A stretch of DNA of 64,000 nt, taken from Trichoplax adhaerens. Lineage: Eukaryota; Placozoa; Uniplacotomia; Trichoplacea; Trichoplacidae. Shown here in pieces: positions 1 to 21,599 of the stretch. The notes beneath the pieces were generated by a model, which saw nothing but the letters and a program-made list of their open reading frames with translations, ran no database searches and was not told the DNA's origin. Location of the stretch: contig NW_002060953.1 of NCBI RefSeq assembly GCF_000150275.1, positions 537,352-601,351 on the forward strand, written 5' to 3'. A program made the translations under genes and the position numbers. The stretch's first letter is position 1. Each line of letters starts with the position of its first letter.

Positions 1-1000
1 GGGTTGATTTTACTAAGAACTAGCAGACAAACGTATTGAAGATGAAGGATTACAGTAGTGTAGGCCATGGAGGTCATGGATGGCCTTACTGTACAGTGTA
101 CAGTACTGTACTGTACAGCTGAAATGGATGTTTACAGTACCGTCACTCAAACAGCCTGAACCAGACTGGACCAGAATGGACTAGTTCTAGTTTAAGCAAC
201 TTTGAAAAGCTCCAATATTGTAGGAGATTTCAAGGACAGTTTAAAGGGCTTAAATTAGCAATATGAGCAACAATTCATTGTCAAGACAGCCTAATGATAT
301 CGTTTATACGTTTATGCCAGTACTAGACATGATTGATTTAGCAAAATCCAGTGCAAAACTCCATTTTAAGACTAGCTATTACGCTCGATCTAGCGTAGTG
401 TACTGGAATCTATGGATAGTTTTGATGGGTTTCGATAAAGCGACACAAGGGCAGTTGAAGCACTGCCCTGACTGGTGTATTAGACCACTCCTATAGTAAT
501 GTACTATTTATTCCCTACTGCAGCGATCAGAGTGGATAGCCACTTACGTTGCCATAGTGATATTGCAGAAGATGGACTAAGATGGACTAGACAGATCGAG
601 TAAATGCTGCAGCAATTAGTGATTGATTCAGCGCAGTCCATTCAAATTACATCGGCCCACCAAGAAGGAGAAAGTTCATCAAGTCTAGCCAGTCTACAAT
701 CCAATCGTCATTCATTTCATAGCCAAGTGGTGGATGGAATAATCTGCTTGCAACCTGCACCCAAGTGATGGTTACCTGGATAAGCTAAAGAGAGTGAAGA
801 ATAGCTCAAATTGAATATTGCATAGGATAGTATTCTACTGTAGAGATTGATTGAGCCTTGTTGTCTTGGACTACGGTGATTAGTTCCATTACAAAGTTAA
901 TCTACACTGGAACACGACTGAAATAACGTTGGTAGTAAAACGATTAGAGCAGACTACCGGCGCCAAATCCATTCATTAATTCATAGACAAGCCGACCGCC
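1..1000. other. Intergenic DNA upstream of EIF2D
   Basis: No convincing gene. A 77-codon open frame at 263-496 has no recognisable domain and is probably chance. A dense self-complementary TACAGTAC cluster lies at about 88-118. The last 100-200 bases before 1001 should hold the EIF2D promoter and 5' UTR, but I see no clear TATA box or initiator. Confidence 0.6.
88..118. repeat. TACAGTAC palindromic cluster
   Basis: Overlapping copies of GTACAGTACTGTAC-like sequence that read almost the same on both strands. The same family recurs through the intergenic DNA of the window (about 20.9-21.2, 26.8, 27.4, 27.7, 30.1, 36.6-37.2, 47.6, 48.2-48.8 and 49.0-49.3 kb). Confidence 0.8.
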
Positions 1001-4000
1001 ATGTTTCGAAAACCATTTCGTGTTAAATCATCGACAATCACCAGGAAAAGTATCAGGTAGAGGCTGAGATTAGTTGAATGAGAGATGAATCATGAGGAAA
1101 TATCAATTATTGCACTAGAGCAAACTTGTTTGTTATGTTGTAAACATGATGACATCATCCATACCAATCAAATAATTCTAGACGGAATAAGTGCAAAATT
1201 TGCCTAGCATAAATGTACTATTGACAAGAAAAAAAATGAGTTCGGTGTCTACTGTACCGTTGTTTTGTACAGTACATCTCTTGATTGATCGATCGATATC
1301 TTCATAGTGTGAGTAAAGGCCATGACTGTGATCGAATGACGTGTACAACTTTGACATGATAGTGTACATATTGACAATTACAAGATATGAGAGACTCCTA
1401 AGAAATCTTCCTGCATACCCAATGACTAATCAAGGTTCAGCGAGAACAAATCGATGATGAGAGTACAGCAGTGTGCTTATGTTCGCTTACATTCAATTAA
1501 TTAATTATTCCTTGTATGCTTATGTTAGTATACTCGCTACATGTTACTCTATGTGCACAATCTACAGCAATGATAGTCCGAAAATTACAGTTTTATCTAC
1601 TCTACAGCATACACAAGTACGTTCGTATTTCATCGTATCCACTGTCAAAATTCTCATGAATAGGAAAGTAAAATTTGAACTACGAAGACTACGTCGTATT
1701 TCATAGTTTGCCCAATAAAGGGAAAGAATTAACTTGCGTATATCATCCAATACTTTCATTTGCCAATCTATTACAATAATTTCGTATTTCATGCAATCAA
1801 TAGGAGGAAATTGCGTGCGGATATTATCAAGCAGTTTGCTTCTCTAACTGAAGACGAAGTCAATCAATTGATTCCTTCTAAGGAAGAACTGACTGCGACC
1901 ATTGCTATTACTCATAGTAAAGAGGAAGTTGTCATTTATTCTATTGCTGGAGAACCGTTGCTTTTTACTTATAACAATACCTTATACCCCACAGGTAGCT
2001 AGAAAATGTATATCCTAAAAATGTTATTATACCTGTATTACAGATTGAATCGCCAATTACTGATCCAAGTCAATTTTTAAACTAAGAAAGATATAGTTAA
2101 AGTTTCTTTTGCAACGATAGCATGACGATAGCTATGATGGCCATTTCAATCTGGTTAAGCTTTGAGGGAATGAGTTTGCCTATACCAGAAAATCGATATT
2201 AAGTATTTACCTTTTCTAGTGTATGCAGCATGGATGCTACCTCATCTTTTACTTGCCATGATTACCTGGCCGAATGTCTTTGATAAAATGATATCTGGAG
2301 CTGGTAAGGATTATCGTATATTTAAAATCTAGATATCGTATCATAAGTTTTATCGTTTGTTCAATTATACTATTGAAGTTGTATATGACATTATTCTGAA
2401 TGTAATATCTAAATCTTGGGAATAGTAAGGTAAACTTTAGGAGATACATAAAGAATTGATAACATTTAAATTGCTTTAGACTTAATGCTACCGGGTGTGA
2501 CGGCAGTGAGCCATGTTGAATGGGTAAAGCATCAAGCATGTACTATAGCACTTAGCGACTGTTTGTAAGTTTAATTCTGTATAAGGATTGAAATGACGCT
2601 GTATGTTCCCGCAAAGAAATGATAAATAAATGATACTTTTACAACTTCCCGTTACAGAGTTCCAGTTGCTGTTGGTTTAACAGCTGTGTCACGTCAACAA
2701 GCCAAAGATGCCAGAATGAGAGGCAAAGGGGTCTATGTGTTGCATACTTATCGGGATTACCTATGGTAAATCGATAAATGAGCTTTCTGAATGTGTGCCT
2801 GTATTGATTGTGAAATAATGAATAGGAAAATTACTTAAGCGAGATTAAATCAATGGATATGCCTTGCTTGTAATAGGGAATTTGGAACGAAATGCAAGGC
2901 GCCAACACAATGCATGATAAATACTTATTCCTTAAGAGGATCTACAGACACACTACAATTAGGTAATTTTATGGCTATTTTCATTTCTTATAATATTACA
3001 AACTAGAAGATGTTGCTTGCTAATAAAAATTATTTCTTTAGAAAACTTAGCAATAGCTAATGATCTGGATCTATGTGAAGGTAGTAAATTAAATTACTAA
3101 AAATACCAATCGTAAAATCTAAACTTCATGGATGAATATTATAAATAATTCTCGATTTGTAATTAGAACAAGAAAGTATAGACCAAAGCGGGATGAATGA
3201 AAGGGAAGGATCGGCTGCGTTAAATATAACGACAACAGCAACAGATGATAGTAAACAAATCGGCGACCCTTGCAAAGTAGATAGTAACAACGATAGTACA
3301 GGGCGAGAAGGTGCTACTGAAGAGAGTACCCAAGAAGCAGAAGGAACTGCAACTGAAAACTCTGAAGTTGCGATAAATCCAACAGGTAATCACCATCACG
3401 TTTTATAGATTTGCTCATACAGTATTCGTAGTACATTAATTTAACTTCGCTTTTAGCTAATTTTCTTGGGCAGTTGCAATTTTATTGAGCCACTTTATCC
3501 GTAAAAGGATATAAGTTCGTATCTTTAACTTGTCTAAGCAATCAAATTAATCTGTGTTTGTTTATATTCTACCATTGCAGATACTATGGATCAACTATAT
3601 CAGAAATGTTTTATGAAGGCAGTCATTTCTTGCTTGCGAAACAAGACAGAACTACCCTTACTCGCTAGTTCTTTTAATAGAATTATGCAATCATATTGGT
3701 AATACAGTATGTAATTTGTTAGTCTTCTAAGATCTAGAGGATATTGTATACTTAATTATGTAATACTATTTTAGTGAAGAGGGTGAAAATTTAAACATCA
3801 AGAAATCTAGCTATAAGAAGGTATTCATATCATAAAGTTGTAGCTTACTGCAATTTCTTATCAAGATGGTGTAGAATCAATTACGAATGCTGATATAGAA
3901 AATTGTTTATTTGAAACTTGCTTTAGTTCCTAACTTTTCTGAAAGTAATGAAGGAATGGGGTATAATTGATTTCAAAGATACTGCGCGTGGAGTGCAAAG

Positions 4001-5479
4001 CATTACAGCTATACAGCGTGGACATCCAGAGTATGCTTTTAGGATTACCTTAACTTAATATAAATAAAAATTTCACGTATATAAAATGCGTTATAATATT
4101 TGATAGGGTCAAGGGCTTTGCCGCAAATTATCCAGTTGAAGAAGTAACCGAAATTCCTAGCGAATCGAATGACGATGCTTTAGTTTGGGAAAAGGTTTAA
4201 TTTGCTAGCTATTTTAAGAATTAACTCTCATCTTTACCGACTTTAAATATTAATAACTAATATTAACACAATATATTAGGGTCCAATAATTGAAGAGTTA
4301 TATATGGCTAATAAACAGACGGCCTTCATCTTCAGTAATTTAGATTGGTAAATAAATCAATATTATTAATTTACTAAGATTAAATCTTAATATCATATAA
4401 ACGCATCATTACCGACCATTTCCTAGACTATTCTAATATAAATATGTTCTTAAACCGTAGGAAGAACAAATTATTCAATGTAGCTGATGTTAGAGCAGCT
4501 ATAACGTCCTATATAAAAGCTCATGATCTCATTAATCCACATCAGACGCGGTATAGTCGTATGAATATGAATTGCTTATAGTGACCGCAAATAGATCTGT
4601 CTTGTAAGACTTTGCAATCCAAAATATTTTTTGTACTTTTTAGCCTAGTAAATTTAAATGATGCTTTGGGAAACTGTTTATTAACCAAGAATGATAAAGG
4701 CAATGCTTTATCTTGGGAGGAAATTATGAAGCGTTTTACGGCAAAAATGAGTAATTGCCATCAGATTATACTACCTAATGATGATAGACCAATTTTGAGG
4801 TATAATTTAGCTTACTGGATGTAATACAAGCAAGATAGATGAATTTATGCTGTAGATCGGCATACCAAATAGAATGAAATTTTATTGCCTTATGATTACG
4901 ACAGAAAAGGAAAGGTTGATTTAATCAATGTATCGATTGTTCGAAGAAGTGGTAACAAGAAAGTAACGCTCATTGATAATCTAGAAAGCTTTGGCATACC
5001 TGTTGATAAATTTATGCACACATTGCAGAATATGGCCGCTGCAAGTACATGTAGTAAGTCTGCTAATGAAACTGTATTTGTTTGTAGCATATCGATCTTA
5101 TTACGGTAACAATGCTGTCGTAAGCTGATTCAAGCTACCTGAAAGCGATCTTTTATGTGAATTTTTAGAATGGTCATTGTCAGGATATTTTAAACTTTTA
5201 TAAAATTTGAACAATTGGTATGTTGTATTTTTAAAGCCTATTCAGTACCTGGGAAAAAAAGTACTGGGACGCAAGTTATGGTTCAGGGAAGTCAAATTAA
5301 AATTGTATCAAGAATTTTAATTGGTTAGTGCGTAACTAATGGTATTAAATAATAATCAGGAAATAGTATTTTATGGCGAATCCTAAAGAATCATAACCTT
5401 TGATTGATATTTGATACGGCATTTTCTATTAGAAAATTTGAAGATACCCAAGAAATTTATAACAGGGATTGGTAAATAG
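1001..5479 (+). CDS. EIF2D: Eukaryotic translation initiation factor 2D (ligatin)
   Basis: eIF2D delivers tRNA to the 40S P-site independently of GTP and helps recycle post-termination 40S subunits. Exons: 1001-1056, 1804-1994, 2220-2303, 2480-2564, 2658-2765, 2877-2962, 3042-3080, 3167-3385, 3581-3698, 3775-3820, 3927-4030, 4107-4194, 4280-4334, 4427-4550, 4644-4799, 4905-5053, 5246-5323, 5433-5479. The joined frame is about 610 residues (human 584). Visible in order: N-terminal MFRKPFRVKSST and RRKLRAD; a PUA-type stretch with GADLMLPGVTAV and VPVAVGLTAVS; an acidic Ser/Thr-rich linker (exon 8); a SWIB/MDM2-like segment with NIKKSSYKK and VMKEWGIIDFKD; and a C-terminal SUI1 domain with NKKVTLIDNLESFGI, TQVMVQGSQIKI and IPKKFITGIGK. 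The start is the first ATG matching the family N-terminus. The exon 13 donor is uncertain: 4334 keeps phase, while 4347 looks natural but breaks the frame. Confidence 0.93.
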
Positions 5480-6788
5480 AAATGGAGGCATTATACAAAC
5501 CTGGCAGGACATGGTCTCTAGCCACTATTTTAATATTTGAATTAATAAATAAAAAGAATTAACGTTGCAGCTATTATGAATCAAACCGTGCCTATCGAAG
5601 ACGTTGGTTTACTTGCTTGGTATATCCGAACTGATCCATCCCATTTTAACCAAGTTATAGGAAGCGCTAGGTGTACTAGAAAATTGATTACAGTATAAGC
5701 CCAATTACTGTACATGAAGTTAATAAAAATTACAGTCCATTTTTTGTCTCATGCTCACTGGTATCATATCTAACCTGAGGAAATAAATACCATGCAGTTC
5801 TCTATAGATAGCAATCGTAGACAGTGCATGATTACTACTGCATAACTATATTATGATTGCATTTCTCTGTATTCCTGTTCTGTATATAAAAGGTAAAAAG
5901 GGGGCAATAATAGCCTTTATTATAATTTATAAATCGAGGACTGCACATGGTAGCAGAACTGTTCTTGCTTATTGGTGCAGTAAAACCAATTTCAGTTATA
6001 TTAATATTCAAGACAAATACACTCGCTTGCTGAACTAATTTATCTTTCCCCGACACTCGGGCAGTTTCGACTTTCGATAGTAGTAATGATAATCCTATAG
6101 TGTGCGCGTATACGAGCGCTATAATACTGCAAAGTATATAATGGAAGCAAAATATCTACTTGGTAGTGCTAGTATCTTACTATGCTATCCATTTTTTGAA
6201 GCACTATAAAATCATTTTATATATTAATTTTGAATTATAATCAAATACTTCTCCATATTCCTATAATCCATCCCCGGTGGGGATTGCCCCTAGTAAATGG
6301 GTAGTAAGGTAGCCTCTGTCCATCTGTCAGACCTGGTTCGTCTACAAATCCTGATCACAATAGAGAACATTAGACTTTGCTTCATTGAATGTATGTTTCT
6401 TTTGCCTATTTATACTTCAGGCTTGCTCTCTAATTTTAAATAACATTCTCAATTTCTTCTTGACTCCTTATTCAGTAGCTGTGTTACAACTACGATTCCT
6501 TACTCATTAATTCCCCTTTAATTAAGACACTCCAGCCTCCATTTCCAATAACGCCATGTTAAGTACTGCGGTCGTTTGCGCAGTCGCAGTCTGCTACGTG
6601 CGCCATTGCCTGACTAGAACAAAGAAAGAAAAGCAACAGACGACCAAGGAGGGAGGTATACCAAACCTAGGTTAATCAATACTAGTCTAGTATAGAATCA
6701 AATGTGGAATAGGGTGTGGAGACTAGGAGATTTTCTTGCAGTCGCCAATGCTAGCGAAGCACAAGATTGCAAACTCTAACAGCCGGAA
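5480..6788. other. Intergenic DNA between EIF2D and TADA3
   Basis: Contains the EIF2D 3' UTR and the TADA3 promoter. A possible coding fragment at 5576-5670 is listed separately. Short opposed open frames at 5835-6056 look like chance frames. No repeat family or RNA gene was recognised. Confidence 0.5.
5576..5670 (+). other. Possible orphan exon, unrecognised
   Basis: An ATG five bases after a plausible acceptor (TTGCAG ending 5570) opens 31 codons beginning MNQTVPIEDVGLLAWYIR and ends at a plausible donor (GCTAG|GTGTAC). The composition is coding-like, but I found no continuing exon before TADA3. It could be a 3' UTR exon of EIF2D, a remnant or chance. Confidence 0.2.
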
Positions 6789-9707
6789 ATGAGCTCGCAA
6801 TCTGATCATCATGGCAATATGTCCAAGCGCAACAGTGAACATCCACTTCAGGTTTGTAAAGGATAAAGTAGAATGTCCAAGGATGCTATTTTGAGCTAGT
6901 AGATGTTTGCTAGACAGCGTTGATGATTTTACTTGGCCATTGAGTATGTGATAGGAAGAATAATGATAATCAATGGCAAGTCGATAGAAATGAGGGTGGA
7001 TGGAAATCGTAATGTTATACTATTGTATCGATTGTTATCTACTGTATGGGTTACTATATAGCCAGACAAGACTGGTTGCTAGAGTAACGTCAATGATAAT
7101 CCCATCGTAGAATGATGGAGTAATCGACAAGATCGATTATTATTTTTATTACTACTTATGTTATGAATAGAATCCTACTGTAAGCAAACTTGGTACTCAT
7201 AATAGTATTATCTATTTCTTGGATAGTATTATAGCTTTAAACATATAGACCATATGAAATCATGCCCACAATATACCTCACTATTGCAACATGCTGTCGA
7301 TGATGCACCTCAAATCACGGACGAGATGTTGGATTCATTAAATACTGAATTAACCTTATTGGAGAAGTCCATTAGTGAAAGAGCGCAACGATTAGGGACA
7401 GAATTAGAGGTAAGTCTACTCTGTTATGTTCTAATGGATAGATTTACAGCACTACAGTAGATAGAATCATAGGACAATCAAGCAATTTTCAAGCACTATG
7501 AAAGACATCCAAAAGCTTGATTCCACTCAGTCTATATGTACATAGATATATCTATATAGTGGCTCGATTTTATTCAAGAATATATCTTCCCCTTGTTTAT
7601 ACCTCAATATTAAATTAAAATTGAAAAATATAGTTACGGTATATATTTTTCAATTTTATAAATATAGATTGTTGTTGATTGGTTGGACCGGAAAGATAAG
7701 AAGGATTCTAAAGGGAGTGCATCATCTGATTTGCAAAATAGTGAAAGTTCTGATCATAATAAACAATCAACGCCTGGATTGAAAAGAAGTACACACGGTA
7801 ATAAACATAAATTTACTTATTGACTGCATGGACTCGTACATCTCGATACAATAGGGTAGATTGATAGGATCTGCTAATAAATGACAGCATTTCCTTAATA
7901 TCCGTTAAGTAGAGTTGTAAACTTACTTAGTTCTAGTGTAGGTCGAGCTCAACTTGAATTTATTTACAAATACTCAACATTATCCGAATCAGCAATGGTA
8001 TATTTAATACTATTGATTCAGTCTCATCTTACAATCTGATTTTGATATCTTGAAGACGATCAGTTGAATAAGAAGCAAAAACTGAAGGGCAACTTAAGTA
8101 AGAAACAAAAGAAGAAACATAAAGCTAAAGATGTCCCTGTACCAGTAGGTTAGTTCTTTACATTACAATTGATAATATTTTTCCTACGTATTTCATATCG
8201 ATGAACTATAAAATGGGTTGACGTTGTTCGATAATTGATCTAATTATGCCAATCTAACTGCTGCTAGCTATATTGATTACGACGCGTATCAGTAATCTTA
8301 TCAAATTAAATCAAACTACTGTCACCAATTCTCTTTAAATTAATCCTTTAATAATTCATAACTTTACAAAATTTTCAGTGATGTAGCTATAATTTAAGTA
8401 AAATTGTCACAAGAATAACAACAGCAATGTTAGGTAATACGTATTTTGTACTATTAAATGATTGAAGATAACGATAAAAAATTAAAGACTGACGCACCAA
8501 CGCGATTTTGGGCAGCCGTTGATTCTTATTGTACTGATATTACACAAGAAGATATTAAAATATTGGATCAATTACTAGAATGTGAAGATTACTCGGAATA
8601 TTATACGGTATGATTGAACTATATTCCCGTCTACATATACATACATTAGTGTCCGATATAGTGGTAATACTGTATTGCTAAGATTTTATTATTACCAGCT
8701 AATATCGATAAAATTTGATAATCAATAATTGTTTACTTGAATTTAATTGCCGGCTTATATCGTAATATCAAGATGCCACCTTTGGGGATGCATTATACAA
8801 AACGTTGGGCTAAAGAAGATCTATTAGAGGAAAGAAGTCAAGGAAAGCGTGCTGCTGAAGCGGAAGGCAATATCAATGAAGACCACGTTGATGATCTCAA
8901 CAAAACTAATCAAGAAATTGATTCTTTATTAAGAAGTAATAACAATAAAAACTCTTACACTGACGACAGTGATGACTACTGCCCTGTTGGTGCATTAACT
9001 CAACGGTTGCTTGCATCGTTGGTGGAAGAGAATATTGTTGCCCCTGCACCTATACAAATCTACGGTAGTGAGAGCACTGGCGGTGACGGCAACAGCAATC
9101 ATGATAACACTAAATCACGCCTCAATTCCAATGAACGCGATTTATCACAAGTAGGCTGTTTCGCTAACTTTATGATGCAACCAACCACTAATTGCATTAC
9201 TTAATACTATCGGCTTTAAATTTAGTTATACCGTATTATCGACTGAATTGCCACAACTATTGATCTAGTGCATGTTCAATTTTTTATTATCATTAGGTTT
9301 CACAATGGAAAACTCTTGATAAACGTATTCGTGAGGAGTTAATTACATTAAATATAATTTCACGAAGTGATATTGTTGCTGATTCTGATGGAAGAAATAA
9401 TGACGACGAAGATGAAGTTTTAAGTGAATTACACCGACGTCAGCAAGAATTAAAAGCAGTTAATCAAGAAAACGTTGCTTTCATTCAACAATTAAAGGAA
9501 GCAAGTATCCGAGAAACAAAGCGACAAAAACTATTACAATCTGTTCGAGTTTGTGACAACGAAGTGATTGATTATTATAAACGTTTTGCTCCTACTAAGT
9601 CGAAAAAGAAAGGCCTTACAAAAGAAGAAACTGAACGCGCATGGCAGTTGCTTAAAAGTAGACAAGCAGCTATTAATAAACTAAATCAATTTGATAGTAG
9701 CTTGTAG
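6789..9707 (+). CDS. TADA3: Transcriptional adapter 3 (ADA3), SAGA/ATAC subunit
   Basis: ADA3 links ADA2 to GCN5/PCAF in the histone acetyltransferase module of nuclear SAGA and ATAC. Exons: 6789-6851, 7227-7409, 7668-7797, 8056-8148, 8468-8607, 8773-9150, 9297-9707. All phases close, giving about 465 residues (human 432). Recognised blocks: FKHIDHMKSCPQYT near the N-terminus; a lysine-rich stretch in exon 4 (KKQKKKHKAK, a likely nuclear signal); DAPTRFWAAVDSYCTDIT; MPPLGMHYTKRWAKEDLLEE; CPVGALTQRLLASLVEEN; LDKRIREELI; EVLSELHRRQQELKAVN; and a helical, coiled-coil-prone C-terminus. Extra length lies mainly in an Asn/Gly/Ser-rich insert at the end of exon 6. Exon 2 uses the upstream acceptor at 7226, because the one at 7214-7234 that cuts before TTT AAA would lose frame. 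It is convergent with POLR3B. Confidence 0.95.
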
Positions 9708-10418
9708 TTATTATGTTAACATACCAATATTATCTAATACATAATGTAAAGTATAGTGTTGATGCTGTGGTTAATCGTGCCTCTTACTGCAACGAAACTG
9801 TAAATACTGCATACCCTTATTTGAACTTATACGGTAATATAGCCATTATCCGTAATGAAAGATGATTTACTTTATAATGCTATAGCAGAATTTCTAATGT
9901 TACAAATTGTTTTATATATCGTTATCCGCCCGTAATTATCAAAGGCTTCAGTAATTGACTGTAAGTTAATTAATTTAGTAGAGGAAAACCTTTATTTAAT
10001 TTTGCAACTGTTCTTCACATTCCGCAGAATTTTACTTTCTTGCCTATCAATTACTTTGCAATGTACAGATAATGAGTTTACTAAGCTATTTGTCGCTTAG
10101 TAATGATTGTTCTAAATGATTGATCATTTTTTCTTGCTACTTTGTACAGTTTTAATTCATATTGTAAAAATATATCTTTCGGCAAATCGATTTATACAGC
10201 CTACATGGCGCAAGTTTATGCCCCACCTTACTAAATAAGCGTGAAAGGATCGATCAAATCGTAAAATTCTCAATCATAAAAAGCATCAAACAACGCAAAT
10301 GCCGAAACAATGTAAAGATGTTATACTCATCATTACCTCAATTGTAATACTTCTTACCAGGGACTTCTTAAGACAAATTTGTCTTAGGAGTCCCTGCTTC
10401 TTACAATATTAAAAACAA
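9708..10418. other. Intergenic DNA between convergent TADA3 and POLR3B
   Basis: This 711-bp gap must hold both 3' UTRs. A strong hairpin at 10358-10396 lies just beyond the POLR3B stop. Nothing else coding was seen. Confidence 0.6.
10358..10396. repeat. Perfect-looking inverted repeat in POLR3B 3' region
   Basis: The arms begin CAGGGACTTCTTAAGACAAA and end TTTGTCTTAGGAGTCCCTG with no loop spacer. They pair along their whole length apart from one unpaired base and one mismatch. The hairpin starts 22 bases past the POLR3B stop on that gene's strand. It could be a 3' UTR stem-loop, a block to read-through between converging genes, or the remnant of a short inverted-repeat element. Confidence 0.75.
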
Positions 10419-20250
<9,832 letters not shown>

Positions 20251-21599
20251 TTCGATTAATGTCTCTATGACCTGTAATTGTGGGGAGCTAGGAGAGAAAG
20301 ATAATATCACTTAAAATTAGATTCCTCGTTGGACAGCTTGACAATTACTAAGATGATTACTAAAATGATTTGTATCACCTTAGATTTAATATTCGTCTTA
20401 ATGCTCTTGCAAGTCCACCACGTCTGCCTTCATTAACTATTGGTAGGAGAGAACGATCATATGCTTCAAATTCGATTTTTCGTTAGATAGCTGGACTATT
20501 ACTAAAATGATTTCTATTATCTAGATCTAAAATGTATCTTAATGCTCTTCCAAGTCTACAGCGTTTACTTTAATGAAGTATTAGTAGGAAAGAAGGAAAA
20601 TATCCTTCAAATTGGAATTCTCGTCTGAGAGCTGGGCAAAGCCAGAAATGATTTCTATCACCTACTTTTCCAGATTCACAACGTCTGTCTTACTAGTTCG
20701 CACAAGAGAAGAACAATATCCTTAAAACTAGAATTTTAGTAGATCTAGAAGAGTAATTTAAGGGATTTCTATTACCTCAATAATGGTTTAAAGTGTAGTT
20801 TTGCTCGTCTTTCAGGCTACGAAATGGCCATCCATTGCAGGGGGAGAAGCTCGCTAGCTGGCAGCTCGCTGACATGGAAACTGTATGGGCACTAGGTACC
20901 AACGCAAACAGTGTGAAATTATACTGTTTACAGTATGACGTAGGGAAGCATGTGGTAGGTCAGCTATCCCAGCAAATTTGGCGTACAGTACGCCGTCTGA
21001 GTACGGTACAATCTCACTCATACTTGGCAATTTGTAAACATGAAGTCATACAGTGCTACAGTATATAATACTGTTAATAGAAATATAAATACTGATGACT
21101 TTAGTATGCGCACCATTACTGTCGTCATTACTAATGTTTTATACCAGTAAGTGCAAGCGATTCCCCGGTACAGTACTGTACTGTAGTCTCGGCAATTTGG
21201 ATACTGTAGCTGCCAAGCAGAAAAGTGCTGCAGCCATTGCAAGGCAACATGTCTCCAAATTAGAGCTGCTCCAAGTGCAATTTCGCTGTAGATTTATCGA
21301 TCTTGTATCAAAGGATGAATTTCGAATGTAATAGAAAAGATTAAACTTCTAGGTAAGATCATCTACTTTAGTATCAGTGCATAGTTACTCTTTTTAATGG
21401 ATTTAAAATCTCTCTTTATGAGTTCATTTCTGCAAGGTAGTAGAAGTAAGTCAAGTCTAGAGCTGCACTCTTTCCCAATTGCAATCAACGCTTTTTTATG
21501 CCCAATCGGGAATAACGAGTTTTATTCTTTTGAATGACCCTTTTCTAGTAGAAACTTTTGTATGTATGAAATTTTGCTCTAACAAGATAAGACTAATTG
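20251..21599. promoter_or_regulatory. Divergent POLR3B/NOL7 control region with repeats
   Basis: Two genes fire away from each other from this 1.35-kb gap. The POLR3B side (about 20310-20830) is a degenerate tandem repeat. The middle (about 20880-21185) is rich in TACAGTA-type palindromes. Small frames at 20835-21068 and 21018-21331 run through the repeats on both strands and are not believable genes. No core promoter element could be fixed by eye. Confidence 0.5.
20310..20830. repeat. Degenerate ~130-160 bp tandem repeat
   Basis: Three to four diverged copies. Each carries a line like AATTCGATTTTTCGTTAGA, then a GCTGGACTATTACT-like line, then AAAATGATTTCTAT, then CTTAATGCTCTTCCAAGTC, and closes with TAGGAAAGAAG. 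Copies begin near 20310, 20470, 20610 and 20730. Confidence 0.6.

Noticed and set aside
263-496. 77-codon frame starting MSNNSLSRQPNDIVYTF
   Set aside because: No domain, splice partner or family similarity; it lies in the EIF2D upstream region.
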